Origin: Enterococcus nangangensis
GTDB lineage: Bacteria; Bacillota; Bacilli; Lactobacillales; Enterococcaceae
Assembly (NCBI RefSeq): GCF_005405245.1
Contig: NZ_BJDR01000001.1
Location: 124,001 to 188,000, forward strand
Direction: 5' to 3'
Length of the DNA stretch: 64,000 bases
The notes under the pieces: model-generated
Told to the model about the DNA's origin: nothing
Databases searched by the model: none
Seen by the model: the letters and a program-made list of their open reading frames with translations, nothing else
Translations under genes and position numbers: made by a program
Shown here: in pieces, positions 32,419 through 40,936 of the stretch
How positions within the stretch are numbered: the first letter of the stretch is position 1
Layout: each line of letters opens with the position of its first letter

Positions 32419-34590
32419 TTGACGACAGAAGAACAAGCACGACAACTTTTATATCAAGAGCTACAGGAATTTTCTAAAAAAAGTATTGATGGAGCATTAG
32501 GGTTATTGCAAGAAGGCAATACTATTCCTTTTATCGCCCGCTACCGTAAAGAAGTTACGGGGTACTTAGACGAAGTTGCTATCTTAAAAATTGCTGAACG
32601 GAAACAATATTTAGATAATCTGTTAAAACGCAAAGAAGATGTTCTAAAAAATATCGCAGAACAAGGTAAGTTAACGCCAGCATTGCAAAAAGCGATTGAA
32701 GGGGCTAGTCAGTTAACGCAAGTAGAAGATTTGTATTTGCCTTTTAAACAAAAACGCCGCACTAAAGCAACGATTGCTAAAGAAAATGGTTTGGAACCCT
32801 TAGCGGCTCTTTTGACTGCCCAAGACCCTAAGTTAGCAGTGGAAGAACGCGCCAGTGAATTTTTAAATGAAAAAGTATCAACAGTGGAAGAGGCGTTAGC
32901 TGGGGCCATAGAAATTTTGGCGGAAGGTTACGCTGAAAATGCGCAGTATCGCCAAAAAATCCGGCAGTTGACGCGTGCAAAAGGTTTATATGAAACCAAA
33001 GAAAAAGACGCTGCCTTAGATGAAAAAGGCGTCTACCAACTTTACTACGAATTTAAAGAGCCACTAGCAAAAATGGTTTCCCACCGTATTTTAGCCACGA
33101 ACCGTGGTGAAAAAGAAGGCGTCTTAAAAGTTAATTTAATCGCGCCTGAAGGGGAAATTTTACAATATTTGCAAGAAAAAATTATGACCAGACAAAGTCC
33201 CGCAACAGCGTATTTACTTACCGCCATCAACGAAGCATATAAACGGTTCATTGGACCAAGTATCGAACGGGAATTGCGGAAAGAATTAACCGACGCGGCT
33301 GAAGAACAAGCGATTAAAATCTTTGGGGAAAACTTGAAAAATTTATTACTACAACCAGCGTTAAAAGGAAAAGTAGTCATGGGCTTTGACCCTGCCTATC
33401 GTACAGGTTGTAAGTTAGCCGTTGTGGATGCCACGGGCAAACTTTTAGGCGTCGACGTGATTTATCCCCATAAACCAGCGCCAGAAGCTAAGCGTAAAGC
33501 CGCTTTTGGACAATTTAAACAATTACTGAAAGAGTATCAAGTAGAGATGATTGCCATCGGGAACGGCACAGCCTCGCGGGAATCCGAAGAATTTGTAGCC
33601 AGTGTCCTAAAAGAAATGCCCACCGAAATTTTTTATCTGATTGTGTCTGAAGCCGGGGCCTCCGTCTATTCTGCTTCCCAAGAAGCACGGGATGAATTTC
33701 CTCAGTTGCAAGTGGAACAAAGAAGTGCTGTCTCCATTGCGCGGCGCATCCAAGATCCTTTAGCCGAACTCGTGAAAATTGACCCGCAAGCAGTAGGGGT
33801 TGGCCAATACCAACATGACGTGTCGCAAAAGAACTTGAAAGAGCAACTTTCTTTTGTAGTAGAAACGGCTGTGAACCGCGTCGGTGTTAATTTAAATACC
33901 GCTTCTGCGCAACTGTTGCAGTTTGTCGCAGGTTTAAATAAGACGATTGCTCAAAATATTATTACGTATCGGGAAGAAGCAGGGGTCTTTACTAGTCGCG
34001 CGCAATTGAAAAAAGTACCTCGCTTAGGACCGAAAGCCTTTGAACAAGCAGTGGGCTTCTTACGCATTTTAAATGGCAAAAATCCTTTAGACCAAACGGG
34101 AATTCACCCGGAAAGTTATCGCGCTACGGAAGCTTTGCTCACCAATTTAAACTTGCCAGCCAAAGCTTTAGGAACTGCAGCGATGAATACTGCTTTAAGT
34201 GCGGTGGATATTCCGGCGATGGCTGAAGAATTAAGCATCGGGGAAGCGACCTTGGCAGATATTATCCAACAGTTGCAAAAACCAGGGCGGGACATTCGTG
34301 ATGATTTGCCGCAACCGCTTTTGAAAAAAGATATTTTGAAATTAGAAGACTTAGCTGCTGGGATGGAATTAGAAGGAACCGTCCGCAACGTTGTGGACTT
34401 TGGCGCCTTTGTAGACATCGGGGTAAAACAAGATGGTTTAGTACACTTGTCTAAACTTGCCAAAACTTTCGTGAAACATCCCACCGATGTAGTAGCCGTA
34501 GGAGATGTGGTGACGGTTTGGGTGGAAGCCGTTGATTCAAAACGCGGTCGGATCTCTTTAACCATGATTGCGCCTAAGAAAAATGACTAA
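32419..34590 (+). CDS. tex: Tex-family RNA-binding transcription accessory protein
   Basis: 723 aa. Start is TTG 32419 with AAAGGAG 8 bases upstream. Domains in order: N-terminal Tex helix domain (IPFIARYRKEVTGYLDE), YqgF/RNase H-like fold near 315-450 (VMGFDPAYRTGCKLAVVD), helix-hairpin-helix repeats near 490-560 (VGVNLNTASAQLLQFVAGL) and a C-terminal S1 domain (LEGTVRNVVDFGAFVDIG). Tex binds nucleic acid and acts in transcription and RNA turnover. Its end overlaps the SprT-like gene by 8 bases. Confidence 0.95.
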   Translation: MTTEEQARQLLYQELQEFSKKSIDGALGLLQEGNTIPFIARYRKEVTGYLDEVAILKIAERKQYLDNLLKRKEDVLKNIAEQGKLTPALQKAIEGASQLTQVEDLYLPFKQKRRTKATIAKENGLEPLAALLTAQDPKLAVEERASEFLNEKVSTVEEALAGAIEILAEGYAENAQYRQKIRQLTRAKGLYETKEKDAALDEKGVYQLYYEFKEPLAKMVSHRILATNRGEKEGVLKVNLIAPEGEILQYLQEKIMTRQSPATAYLLTAINEAYKRFIGPSIERELRKELTDAAEEQAIKIFGENLKNLLLQPALKGKVVMGFDPAYRTGCKLAVVDATGKLLGVDVIYPHKPAPEAKRKAAFGQFKQLLKEYQVEMIAIGNGTASRESEEFVASVLKEMPTEIFYLIVSEAGASVYSASQEARDEFPQLQVEQRSAVSIARRIQDPLAELVKIDPQAVGVGQYQHDVSQKNLKEQLSFVVETAVNRVGVNLNTASAQLLQFVAGLNKTIAQNIITYREEAGVFTSRAQLKKVPRLGPKAFEQAVGFLRILNGKNPLDQTGIHPESYRATEALLTNLNLPAKALGTAAMNTALSAVDIPAMAEELSIGEATLADIIQQLQKPGRDIRDDLPQPLLKKDILKLEDLAAGMELEGTVRNVVDFGAFVDIGVKQDGLVHLSKLAKTFVKHPTDVVAVGDVVTVWVEAVDSKRGRISLTMIAPKKND

Positions 34591-35038
34591 TCAAGAATTA
34601 CAGCAATGGGTGGAGGAAGTCTCTTTACGGGATTTTCACCGCCCCTTTTGCCATCAAGCGGTGTTTAATCAGCGCCTGAAAACCACCGGTGGGCGCTATC
34701 ATTTAACAGATCATCATTTGGATTTTAATCCGCAAATGCTAAGTCTAGGTGCGGCTACTTTTGAAAAAATTATTTTACACGAGTTGTGTCACTATCACTT
34801 GCATTTGCAAGGGCAGCCGCATAATCATCGCGATGCGGCGTTTAAAGAGCTGTTAGCTAAAGTTGGCGGGTTACGCTACGCTCCTAGCTTGCCGGAAGCG
34901 GCTCCTAAAAAATATTTTATTTATCAATGTCAAGCTTGTGGTGGACTAGTGAAGCGTCGGCGTCAGGTGGACGTGACGCGCTTTGTTTGTGGCCGTTGCC
35001 GCCAGCCGTTGCAATTTAAAGGAGTTGAATGGTTGTGA
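34583..35038 (+). CDS. SprT-like zinc metalloprotease family protein
   Basis: 151 aa from the ATG at 34583, overlapping the end of tex. The active-site motif HELCHYHLHLQG is near residue 66, with the third ligand probably in the following HNHRD. A C-terminal zinc ribbon is formed by CQACGG and CGRCRQ near 120-145. The family is related to SprT/Spartan; bacterial members are mostly uncharacterised. The order tex-sprT-like is common in Lactobacillales. Confidence 0.88.
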   Translation: MTNQELQQWVEEVSLRDFHRPFCHQAVFNQRLKTTGGRYHLTDHHLDFNPQMLSLGAATFEKIILHELCHYHLHLQGQPHNHRDAAFKELLAKVGGLRYAPSLPEAAPKKYFIYQCQACGGLVKRRRQVDVTRFVCGRCRQPLQFKGVEWL

Positions 35039-35580
35039 AAGACTTATTATTGATCCCTAGTACTAAAAGTGACGCTGTGGAACTTTTTGCAGCAATTGCC
35101 GCCTCGCGTAAAGAGTTGCTGCCCTTTATGCTTTGGGCGCAAACGACGTTAACGCTAGCTGATGAAGAAGAGTTTTTAGCCTATGCCGAAAAGAAAATGG
35201 CCACAAGGGAGCTTTTTATTTGGACGATTAAAGTTGCGGGTGTTGCTGTGGGGCAAATTGATTTGCACGAAATTGTCTGGGAAGAAAAAGCTGCCCGTCT
35301 CGGCTATTGGTTGGCGACTTCTGTCCAAGGGCACGGCTACGTCCATCAAGCTTTGCGTCAAGTGTTGTCCATTGCTTTTCAACAGTTGGGACTTAGCAAG
35401 TTAGAAATTATTGCTGATCAGAAAAATATCGCTAGTCAAAGAGTAGCCCAGCGTGCAGCCTTCACTTTAGCAGAAGTAGTAGAAGAGTATTTATTTTCAG
35501 CCGGCGTCTTTTTCCCCGCTGAATTTTTTCAGTTAACAAAAGAAGATTGGGAAAAAGAGCAACAAAAAAAGAGTAGCTGA
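35029..35580 (+). CDS. GNAT acetyltransferase, RimJ/RimL type
   Basis: 183 aa. The layout resembles ribosomal-protein N-acetyltransferases (RimL/YdaF): PSTKSDAVELFAAIAASRKELLPFMLW, VGQIDLHEI, ARLGYWLATSVQGHGYVHQALRQVL (acetyl-CoA loop near residues 85-110), IIADQKNIASQRVAQRAAF. The ATG at 35029 is 4 bases after AAAGGAG, while the GTG at 35035 has better spacing. It overlaps the SprT-like gene by 10 bases. Substrate not known. Confidence 0.85.
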   Translation: MVVKDLLLIPSTKSDAVELFAAIAASRKELLPFMLWAQTTLTLADEEEFLAYAEKKMATRELFIWTIKVAGVAVGQIDLHEIVWEEKAARLGYWLATSVQGHGYVHQALRQVLSIAFQQLGLSKLEIIADQKNIASQRVAQRAAFTLAEVVEEYLFSAGVFFPAEFFQLTKEDWEKEQQKKSS

Positions 35581-35591
35581 AAGCTACTCTT
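35564..35591 (-). terminator. Terminator of tRNA-Leu(CAG)
   Basis: On the reverse strand AAGAGTAGCT pairs with AGCTACTCTT around a TTC loop, then seven T. It overlaps the stop codon of the plus-strand GNAT. Confidence 0.87.
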
Positions 35592-35610
35592 AAACGTAAA
35601 AATTATGCAA

Positions 35611-35693
35611 TGCGGAAAAAGGGATTTGAACCCTCACGGTATTACTACCACTAGCACCTGAAGCTAGCGCGTCTGCCATTCCGCCATTTCCGC
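35611..35693 (-). tRNA. tRNA-Leu (anticodon CAG)
   Basis: The reverse strand folds as a class II tRNA of 83 bases. The acceptor is GCGGAAA/TTTCCGC with discriminator A. The anticodon stem CTAGC/GCTAG has loop TTCAGGT, reading CUG. There is a long variable arm, and the T arm is GAGGGTTCAAATCCC. CCA is not encoded. A terminator follows. Confidence 0.96.
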
Positions 35694-35796
35694 AAATGTT
35701 TCACTAGCCAAATTTCGCTGTGTAACAAAAATTATTTTAATGCTATCGCAGGTAAAAGTCAAAAAGAAAATGATCGCTATGGAGGGAAAGATAAAA

Positions 35797-36324
35797 ATGT
35801 ATCATGTTAAACGGATTACTAAGGATAACGAAGTGGATTTGCGCTTGCCTAATGAGCCTTTCACCGCTCAAGGTGTAATGGAAGTTGACTTCACCAAAGG
35901 CAAATGGTCCACAAAATTTGTGGCCAGCACGGAAAGTACCACGGAAACTTTTCCCGAAGAAAATTATCAATTGGAAGATATTGATGGTGCTGGTTTTGCT
36001 TTAGGGCTGTATGATGAGGCAGAAAAGTGTGTGGCACTAGGAATTTTTGAAAATCGTTGGAACAAATATCTTTATTTAAGTGACCTGAAAGTTGTAGCTG
36101 CTCATCGTGGCGAAGGCCTTGGCGGGCAACTTTTGCAAGCAGCCAAAGTGTTTAGCCAAGAACAAGGATATCGGGGCATGAGTACTATTGCCCAAGATAA
36201 TAATCCCCGTGCTTGCCAATTTTATCTGCACGCCGATTTTCAATTAGGAGGCTTTAATAATCGCGACTACTTTTGGACGAGTCAAAAGGGTAAGGGAGAT
36301 TTATATTTTTACTGGGAGTATTAG
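35797..36324 (+). CDS. GNAT acetyltransferase, streptothricin-acetyltransferase (Sat) like
   Basis: 175 aa from the ATG at 35797, which follows GGAGGGA; earlier in-frame ATGs lack a ribosome site. The C-terminal half matches the Sat/SatA pattern: RWNKYLYLSDLKVVAAHRGEGLGGQLL near residues 85-111, TIAQDNNPRACQFYLHADFQLGGF and the ending YFYWEY. Sat enzymes acetylate the beta-lysine of streptothricin. Chromosomal homologues are common in Firmicutes, and resistance is inference only. Confidence 0.82.
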   Translation: MYHVKRITKDNEVDLRLPNEPFTAQGVMEVDFTKGKWSTKFVASTESTTETFPEENYQLEDIDGAGFALGLYDEAEKCVALGIFENRWNKYLYLSDLKVVAAHRGEGLGGQLLQAAKVFSQEQGYRGMSTIAQDNNPRACQFYLHADFQLGGFNNRDYFWTSQKGKGDLYFYWEY

Positions 36325-36378
36325 CAGTTTCATTTGACAATCCGTAAAGAAAGTTTTAAATTAATGAAGGATTGTCAT

Positions 36379-36451
36379 TGGGATATAGCCAAATTGGTAA
36401 GGCGCCAGATTCTGATTCTGGTTAGTGCGGGTTCGAACCCTGCTATCCCAG
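36379..36451 (+). tRNA. tRNA-Gln (anticodon CTG)
   Basis: 73 bases. Acceptor TGGGATA/TATCCCA with discriminator G. The anticodon stem CCAGA/TCTGG encloses TTCTGAT, reading CAG. The T arm is GCGGGTTCGAACCCTGC. CCA is not encoded. Confidence 0.96.
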
Positions 36452-36463
36452 TAAAAATAGTAA

Positions 36464-36500
36464 AAACCAGTGGGCGAGTTTTCGACATTGGTTTTTTTGT
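36464..36500 (+). terminator. Terminator of tRNA-Gln
   Basis: AAACCAGTG pairs with CATTGGTTT, then a T run. Confidence 0.75.
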
Positions 36501-36564
36501 ATCAGGCAAACTTCATGGCCTAGCGCTTGCTACCTTGTATAATGAGGATAGAAAGGACGTGCTT

Positions 36565-36999
36565 ATGTTGAAAGACAAAGAAAACTTGAAGAATGAACTT
36601 AATCCTATGGCGTATGCTGTGACGCAGGAAAATGCCACTGAGGCTCCTTTTACAGGACAATATGACGATTTTTATGAAAAAGGAATTTACGTTGATGTCG
36701 TTAGTGGTGAACCACTTTTTATTTCCAGTGATAAGTACGATGCCGGTTGCGGCTGGCCTTCTTTTACTAAACCCCTGACGCGTAAAAATATTAAAGAAAA
36801 GGCAGACTTTTCTCACGGGATGCACCGGGTAGAAGTCCGCAGTAAAACGGCGGATTCCCATTTAGGTCATGTTTTCTCTGATGGGCCGCAAGATGCTGGT
36901 GGTTTGCGTTATTGTATCAACTCTGCTGCGTTACGCTTCGTTCCGCTTGCAGCAATGAAGGCAGCTGGTTATGGTGAATTTATCGACTTAGTGCAATAG
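36565..36999 (+). CDS. msrB: Peptide methionine-R-sulfoxide reductase
   Basis: 144 aa from the ATG at 36565 with AAAGGA 7 bases upstream; the frame is open further back through the tRNA but that is not coding. It repairs R-methionine sulfoxide in proteins. Motifs are [61 protein letters not shown] and the catalytic Cys in [12 protein letters not shown]. The zinc CxxC pairs of some MsrB proteins are missing. TATAAT at 36538-36543 may be its -10. Confidence 0.95.
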   Translation: MLKDKENLKNELNPMAYAVTQENATEAPFTGQYDDFYEKGIYVDVVSGEPLFISSDKYDAGCGWPSFTKPLTRKNIKEKADFSHGMHRVEVRSKTADSHLGHVFSDGPQDAGGLRYCINSAALRFVPLAAMKAAGYGEFIDLVQ

Positions 37000-37023
37000 T
37001 TATCCTTTTCCGTCATTTTTTTA

Positions 37024-37052
37024 TTGACAAAGACCAGTTTTTTTTCTAAACT
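37024..37052 (+). promoter_or_regulatory. Promoter of tRNA-Leu(GAG)
   Basis: TTGACA (37024-37029), 17 bases, TAAACT (37047-37052), 15 bases before the tRNA. Confidence 0.8.
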
Positions 37053-37066
37053 GATACTTGTATTAA

Positions 37067-37150
37067 GCGGAAGTGGCGGAATGGCAGACGCGCATCGTTG
37101 AGGTCGATGTGGGATAATATCCCGTGTGGGTTCGACTCCCATCTTCCGCA
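37067..37150 (+). tRNA. tRNA-Leu (anticodon GAG)
   Basis: 84 bases, class II with a long variable arm. Acceptor GCGGAAG/CTTCCGC with discriminator A. The anticodon stem CATCG/CGATG has loop TTGAGGT, reading CUC/CUU. The T arm is GTGGGTTCGACTCCCAT. CCA is not encoded. Confidence 0.96.
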
Positions 37151-37156
37151 TTAACT

Positions 37157-37192
37157 AGACCCTGAAGAAATTTTCTTCAGGGTCTTTTTTTT
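37157..37192 (+). terminator. Terminator of tRNA-Leu(GAG)
   Basis: AGACCCTGAAGAA pairs with TTCTTCAGGGTCT around ATT, then a T run. Confidence 0.92.
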
Positions 37193-37214
37193 GCTTTTCT
37201 TTTAAAGAAGCCAC

Positions 37215-38204
37215 TTACTTTGTAGAAACTGCTTTTTCTGTCGGCCACGCCACAACTTCTCCATGGCGTTGTAAATAATTAAAGAAAATGGGAAAACGAT
37301 CGACATCCATCTTGGTGAGGCGCAGTTTTTCTTTAACGGCAAGCAATTGTTTTTGTGTGACTTTCCCCATGAGTTTTTTGACTGCTTGGGGCAGAGGAAC
37401 TTGACGCAGATAAGTAGTGCTGGCTAAAATTTCTCCTTTGTAGTATAAATAATATTTTGTTCCGCGGTCTAAAGGAAGTATGCCGATAAAATATTGGTCT
37501 TGTTGGGTAGCTAAGATTTGTTTATTGCGGCGCAAAAAGCGTTGAGCGATTTCTCTTTTTTCCCACCAGACTTGCGCTTGTTCGTATGCATTTCGGGTGG
37601 CAAAGAAAGCGACTTTATCATCAATGCGTTGCAAGAGCAGTTGGTTTTCCCCGCTTAGAAGGTCCAGGATTTCCGCTAACCGAGCTTGATACTCAGCTTT
37701 GCGTTCTAATGCTGTCGTTTCTTTTGTGTAAGGTGTGATAATTCCTGCGGCGTATTGTAGTGGGCCTTGCAAGCGATAGACGGACTGGACCACGGCTAAA
37801 AAGTCTTGCATTTTGCTTTTTTTGTAAAAAGGTCCCAAGGTTAAGCCGCTGTCTTGCCAACTGTCGACAATTTTAAATTGATTATTGGCAAAATGAAAGT
37901 AGCTGTACTCTTCAAAATGATTCATTAATTGGTTGTAGGGTGGTCGATATTGATGGATTTTTTGGCATTCTAACCATAAAGCGTCAAACTCACTTTCAAC
38001 AGTTAAAACGTCAAAGTGGTCAATGCGTTGGACTAGTTGTTGAATTTTCCCAGAATGCTGCGGATTTTTAACGAAATAACTACTGATGCGTTGGGGTAAA
38101 GACTTGGCTTTGCCTACGTACAAGATGTTTCCGTAAGCATCCTTCATCAAATAAACACCAGGAACTGGTGGTAAAGCGCGGGCGGCACGTAATAAATTAG
38201 CCAT
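37215..38204 (-). CDS. UvrC-like GIY-YIG nuclease (short, Cho-like)
   Basis: 329 aa. The N-terminal GIY-YIG domain is clear: LPPVPGVYLMKDAYGNILYVGKAKSLPQRISSYF near residues 11-44, with the catalytic Tyr, Arg and a downstream Glu (VESEFDALWLE). The remaining 230 residues follow UvrC loosely, but the RNase H-like second nuclease and the helix-hairpin-helix domain of full UvrC (about 600 aa) are absent. This recalls E. coli Cho, a back-up incision nuclease. A DNA-repair role is likely but not shown. Confidence 0.83.
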   Translation of the reverse strand: MANLLRAARALPPVPGVYLMKDAYGNILYVGKAKSLPQRISSYFVKNPQHSGKIQQLVQRIDHFDVLTVESEFDALWLECQKIHQYRPPYNQLMNHFEEYSYFHFANNQFKIVDSWQDSGLTLGPFYKKSKMQDFLAVVQSVYRLQGPLQYAAGIITPYTKETTALERKAEYQARLAEILDLLSGENQLLLQRIDDKVAFFATRNAYEQAQVWWEKREIAQRFLRRNKQILATQQDQYFIGILPLDRGTKYYLYYKGEILASTTYLRQVPLPQAVKKLMGKVTQKQLLAVKEKLRLTKMDVDRFPIFFNYLQRHGEVVAWPTEKAVSTK

Positions 38205-38309
38205 AACTGCTCCTTAAATTTATCTGAAATTTCTGCAATGAAAGTTGCATTTTTTTTAAACATAAGCTAACGTAGAGAAAAAATCAATCCTAAACTGGAG
38301 ATGGCAAGC

Positions 38310-39527
38310 ATGAGAAAATTTGAAAAATCAAGCAAACTGGAACACGTCAGTTACGATGTGCGGGGACCGGTTTTAGAAGAAGCTGAACGGATGGAAGATG
38401 AAGGCATTCGTATTTTAAAATTAAATACGGGTAATCCGGCACCTTTTGGCTTTGACGCACCTAATGAAGTGGTGCGGGACTTGATTATGAATGTCCGTTC
38501 TTCTGAAGGATATTCAACTTCTAAAGGGATTTTTTCGGCTCGCAAGGCGATTGAACAATATTGTCAAACGAAAAATTTTCCTAACGTGACGATTAATGAT
38601 ATTTATACGGGTAATGGGGTCAGCGAGTTGATTACCATGTGTATGCAAGGTCTCTTAGACCACGGTGATGAAGTTTTAATCCCGACACCAGACTATCCCT
38701 TGTGGACAGCCTCCGTCTCCCTTGCTGGTGGCACACCGGTTCATTATATTTGTGATGAGCAAGCAGAATGGTATCCCGACATTGAGGATATGAAAAAGAA
38801 AGTGACCCCCCGTACAAAAGCAATCGTCATTATTAATCCTAACAATCCCACCGGCGCCCTTTACCCGAAAGAAATTTTAGAGCAAATCGTGGAAATTGCG
38901 CGGGAGCACCAATTAATTATTTACTCCGATGAAATTTATGATCGGCTGGTGATGGATGGCTTAACGCATATTCCTATTGCGACTTTGGCTCCTGATTTAT
39001 TCGTGGTGACCTTAAATGGTTTATCTAAATCCCATCGCGTAGCGGGTTTCCGTTGTGGCTGGATGGTCTTAAGTGGTGACAAGAGTAATGTGCAAGGCTA
39101 CATTGAAGGACTAAACATGTTAAGCTCCATGCGTTTATGTTCTAATGTTTTGAGCCAACAAATTATTCAAACAGCGCTTGGTGGCTATCAAAGTATTGAC
39201 GAGTTACTTTTACCTGGCGGACGCATCTATGAGCAACGGGAATTTATTTACAACGCGTTAAATGATATTCCGGGGATTACTGCTGTGAAACCCAAAGCCG
39301 CTTTTTATATCTTCCCGAAACTTGACGTGAAAAAGTTCAATATTAAAAACGATGAACAATTTGTGCTGGACTTTTTGCATAAGTATCACGTTTTATTGGT
39401 GCATGGTGGTGGCTTTAATTGGCATGAACCCGATCACTTCCGTTTAGTATACTTACCACAGATGGAAGATTTGAAACTCACCATGAGTAGCATGCGGGAA
39501 TTTTTAGCTACCTATCGGCAAAAATAA
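38310..39527 (+). CDS. PLP-dependent aminotransferase, AlaA/AlaT-like
   Basis: 405 aa from the ATG at 38310, with GGAG 10 bases upstream; the ATG at 38301 overlaps the site. It is a fold-type I aminotransferase: LNTGNPAPFGFDAP, GYSTSKGIFSARKAIEQYC, GNGVSELITMCMQGLLDHGDEVLIPTPDYPLW, NPNNPTGALYP, YSDEIYDRLV, and the PLP lysine in NGLSKSHRVAGFRCGW. It resembles E. coli AlaA, which makes alanine from pyruvate and glutamate. It is a single-gene unit. Confidence 0.9.
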   Translation: MRKFEKSSKLEHVSYDVRGPVLEEAERMEDEGIRILKLNTGNPAPFGFDAPNEVVRDLIMNVRSSEGYSTSKGIFSARKAIEQYCQTKNFPNVTINDIYTGNGVSELITMCMQGLLDHGDEVLIPTPDYPLWTASVSLAGGTPVHYICDEQAEWYPDIEDMKKKVTPRTKAIVIINPNNPTGALYPKEILEQIVEIAREHQLIIYSDEIYDRLVMDGLTHIPIATLAPDLFVVTLNGLSKSHRVAGFRCGWMVLSGDKSNVQGYIEGLNMLSSMRLCSNVLSQQIIQTALGGYQSIDELLLPGGRIYEQREFIYNALNDIPGITAVKPKAAFYIFPKLDVKKFNIKNDEQFVLDFLHKYHVLLVHGGGFNWHEPDHFRLVYLPQMEDLKLTMSSMREFLATYRQK

Positions 39528-39538
39528 TTTTAAAAAAA

Positions 39539-39585
39539 GAACAGTGCTGGCGCAAATTGCTAGCGCTGTTTTGCTTTTTTTGAGA
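39539..39585 (+). terminator. Terminator after the aminotransferase gene
   Basis: AACAGTGCTGGC pairs with GCTAGCGCTGTT around a 7-base loop, followed by a T-rich tract. Confidence 0.82.
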
Positions 39586-39617
39586 TGCAATTATTTCTTA
39601 AAGTTTGTGAGAAGCCG

Positions 39618-39623
39618 TATAAT
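39618..39623 (+). promoter_or_regulatory. -10 element upstream of nagA
   Basis: Perfect TATAAT about 95 bases before the nagA ATG. The hexamer 17 bases upstream (TTCTTA) is a poor -35. Confidence 0.4.
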
Positions 39624-39715
39624 AAAAGTAGCAAAGAATAAATGGTATACACCAATCTTGATTTTTTTTAGAAAAAGCGGTATCGTAAAGACAAAAGCAG
39701 AAAGAAGGAAAAAAG

Positions 39716-40864
39716 ATGCGGACATTTGTTAAAGCAGCAAAATTTTTCATGAGAAATAGTGTGAAAGGTCCTGGCTACTTAGAATTAGTAGACGGCAAAT
39801 TTGGTTCTTACTTTAAGGAATTGCCAGAAAAAGATGCTGAAGTGGTGGATTACGGTGGGCAATGGATTGCTCCGGGTTTAGTAGATACCCACATTCATGG
39901 CTATAAAAATCACGATGTCATGGACAATGATTTTGAAGGCATTAAAGTGATGTCTGATGCGCTTTTAAGTTGTGGGGTGACGAGTTTCTTGCCGACGACT
40001 TTAACTTCTTCTAGAGAACGTTTAAAAGATGTTGCGCAAACCATTGGTGACCATTATCAAGAAGCACAAGGGGCGAAAATTCAAGGCATTTATTTTGAAG
40101 GTCCTTTCTTTACGGAAGAACATAAAGGTGCGCAAAACCCTAGCTACTTCTCTGATCCAAGTATTGAGGTCTTTCATGAATGGCAAGAAGCTGCTGGTGG
40201 TTTAATTAAAAAAATTGCTTTAGCACCGGAGCGCAAAGGCGCTGCTGAATTTGTTAAACAAGTTACCTCAGAAGGGGTTGTTGTTTCTTTAGGCCACAGC
40301 GATGCTACTTTAGAACAAGCCAGTGCCGTCGTGGATGCTGGCGCCAGCGTCTTTGTTCACGTTTATAATGGCATGCGGGCCTTAAATCATCGGGAACCAG
40401 CGATGGTGGGGGCAGCGATGACTTTGAAAAATGTTTTTGGTGAACTGATTTGTGATGGTCACCACGTTCATCCTACTGCTGCTGAAGCTTATATGGACGT
40501 TCGCGGTCGCGATCACGTTGCCTTAATTACTGACTGTATGATGGCCGGCGGGATGCCTGATGGTGATTACATCTTGGGAGAATTTCCCGTGGTGGTGGCT
40601 AACGGTACGGCACGCCTGAAAGAAGGCAATCTAGCTGGAAGTATTTTGAAACTTAAAGAAGCGATTAAAAATGTGGTAGATTGGGGTATCGCGACACCGC
40701 AAGAAGCCATTATGATGGCCAGTGAAGTGCCAGCTGTCAGCTGTAAGATTGACGACAAGTGTGGCTTTATTGCACCAGGACGTGCTGCTGACTTTATCGT
40801 TTTAGATCCTGATATGGAATTAGCCGCTACTTATTTAGATGGTGTAAAACGTTTTGAAAAATAA
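39716..40864 (+). CDS. nagA: N-acetylglucosamine-6-phosphate deacetylase
   Basis: 382 aa amidohydrolase. It removes acetate from GlcNAc-6-P to feed amino sugars into glycolysis or wall synthesis. Motifs are APGLVDTHIHGYKNHDVMD near 55, GIYFEGPF with the metal Glu near 124, SLGHSDAT, HVYNGMRALNHREPAMVGAA, ELICDGHHVHP and ITDCMMAGG with the catalytic Asp. AGAAGGA precedes the ATG. nagB is not adjacent. Confidence 0.95.
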   Translation: MRTFVKAAKFFMRNSVKGPGYLELVDGKFGSYFKELPEKDAEVVDYGGQWIAPGLVDTHIHGYKNHDVMDNDFEGIKVMSDALLSCGVTSFLPTTLTSSRERLKDVAQTIGDHYQEAQGAKIQGIYFEGPFFTEEHKGAQNPSYFSDPSIEVFHEWQEAAGGLIKKIALAPERKGAAEFVKQVTSEGVVVSLGHSDATLEQASAVVDAGASVFVHVYNGMRALNHREPAMVGAAMTLKNVFGELICDGHHVHPTAAEAYMDVRGRDHVALITDCMMAGGMPDGDYILGEFPVVVANGTARLKEGNLAGSILKLKEAIKNVVDWGIATPQEAIMMASEVPAVSCKIDDKCGFIAPGRAADFIVLDPDMELAATYLDGVKRFEK

Positions 40865-40874
40865 AAAGTTTTAA

Positions 40875-40917
40875 AAAGGTCCGGTACATGATGATGAATC
40901 ATGTGCTGGACCTTTTG
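40875..40917 (+). terminator. Terminator of nagA
   Basis: AAAGGTCCGGTACATGAT pairs with ATCATGTGCTGGACCTTT, then TTGTGTT. Confidence 0.85.
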
Positions 40918-40936
40918 TGTTGGGGATAAAAGCGAA

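Noticed and set aside
34116-34565. 149-aa minus-strand ORF antisense to tex
   Set aside because: Ser/Pro/Thr-rich shadow of a strongly coding plus frame.
36334-36564. N-terminal extension of MsrB through the tRNA-Gln gene
   Set aside because: The frame is open but reads through a tRNA and its terminator; the msrB start at 36565 has the ribosome site.
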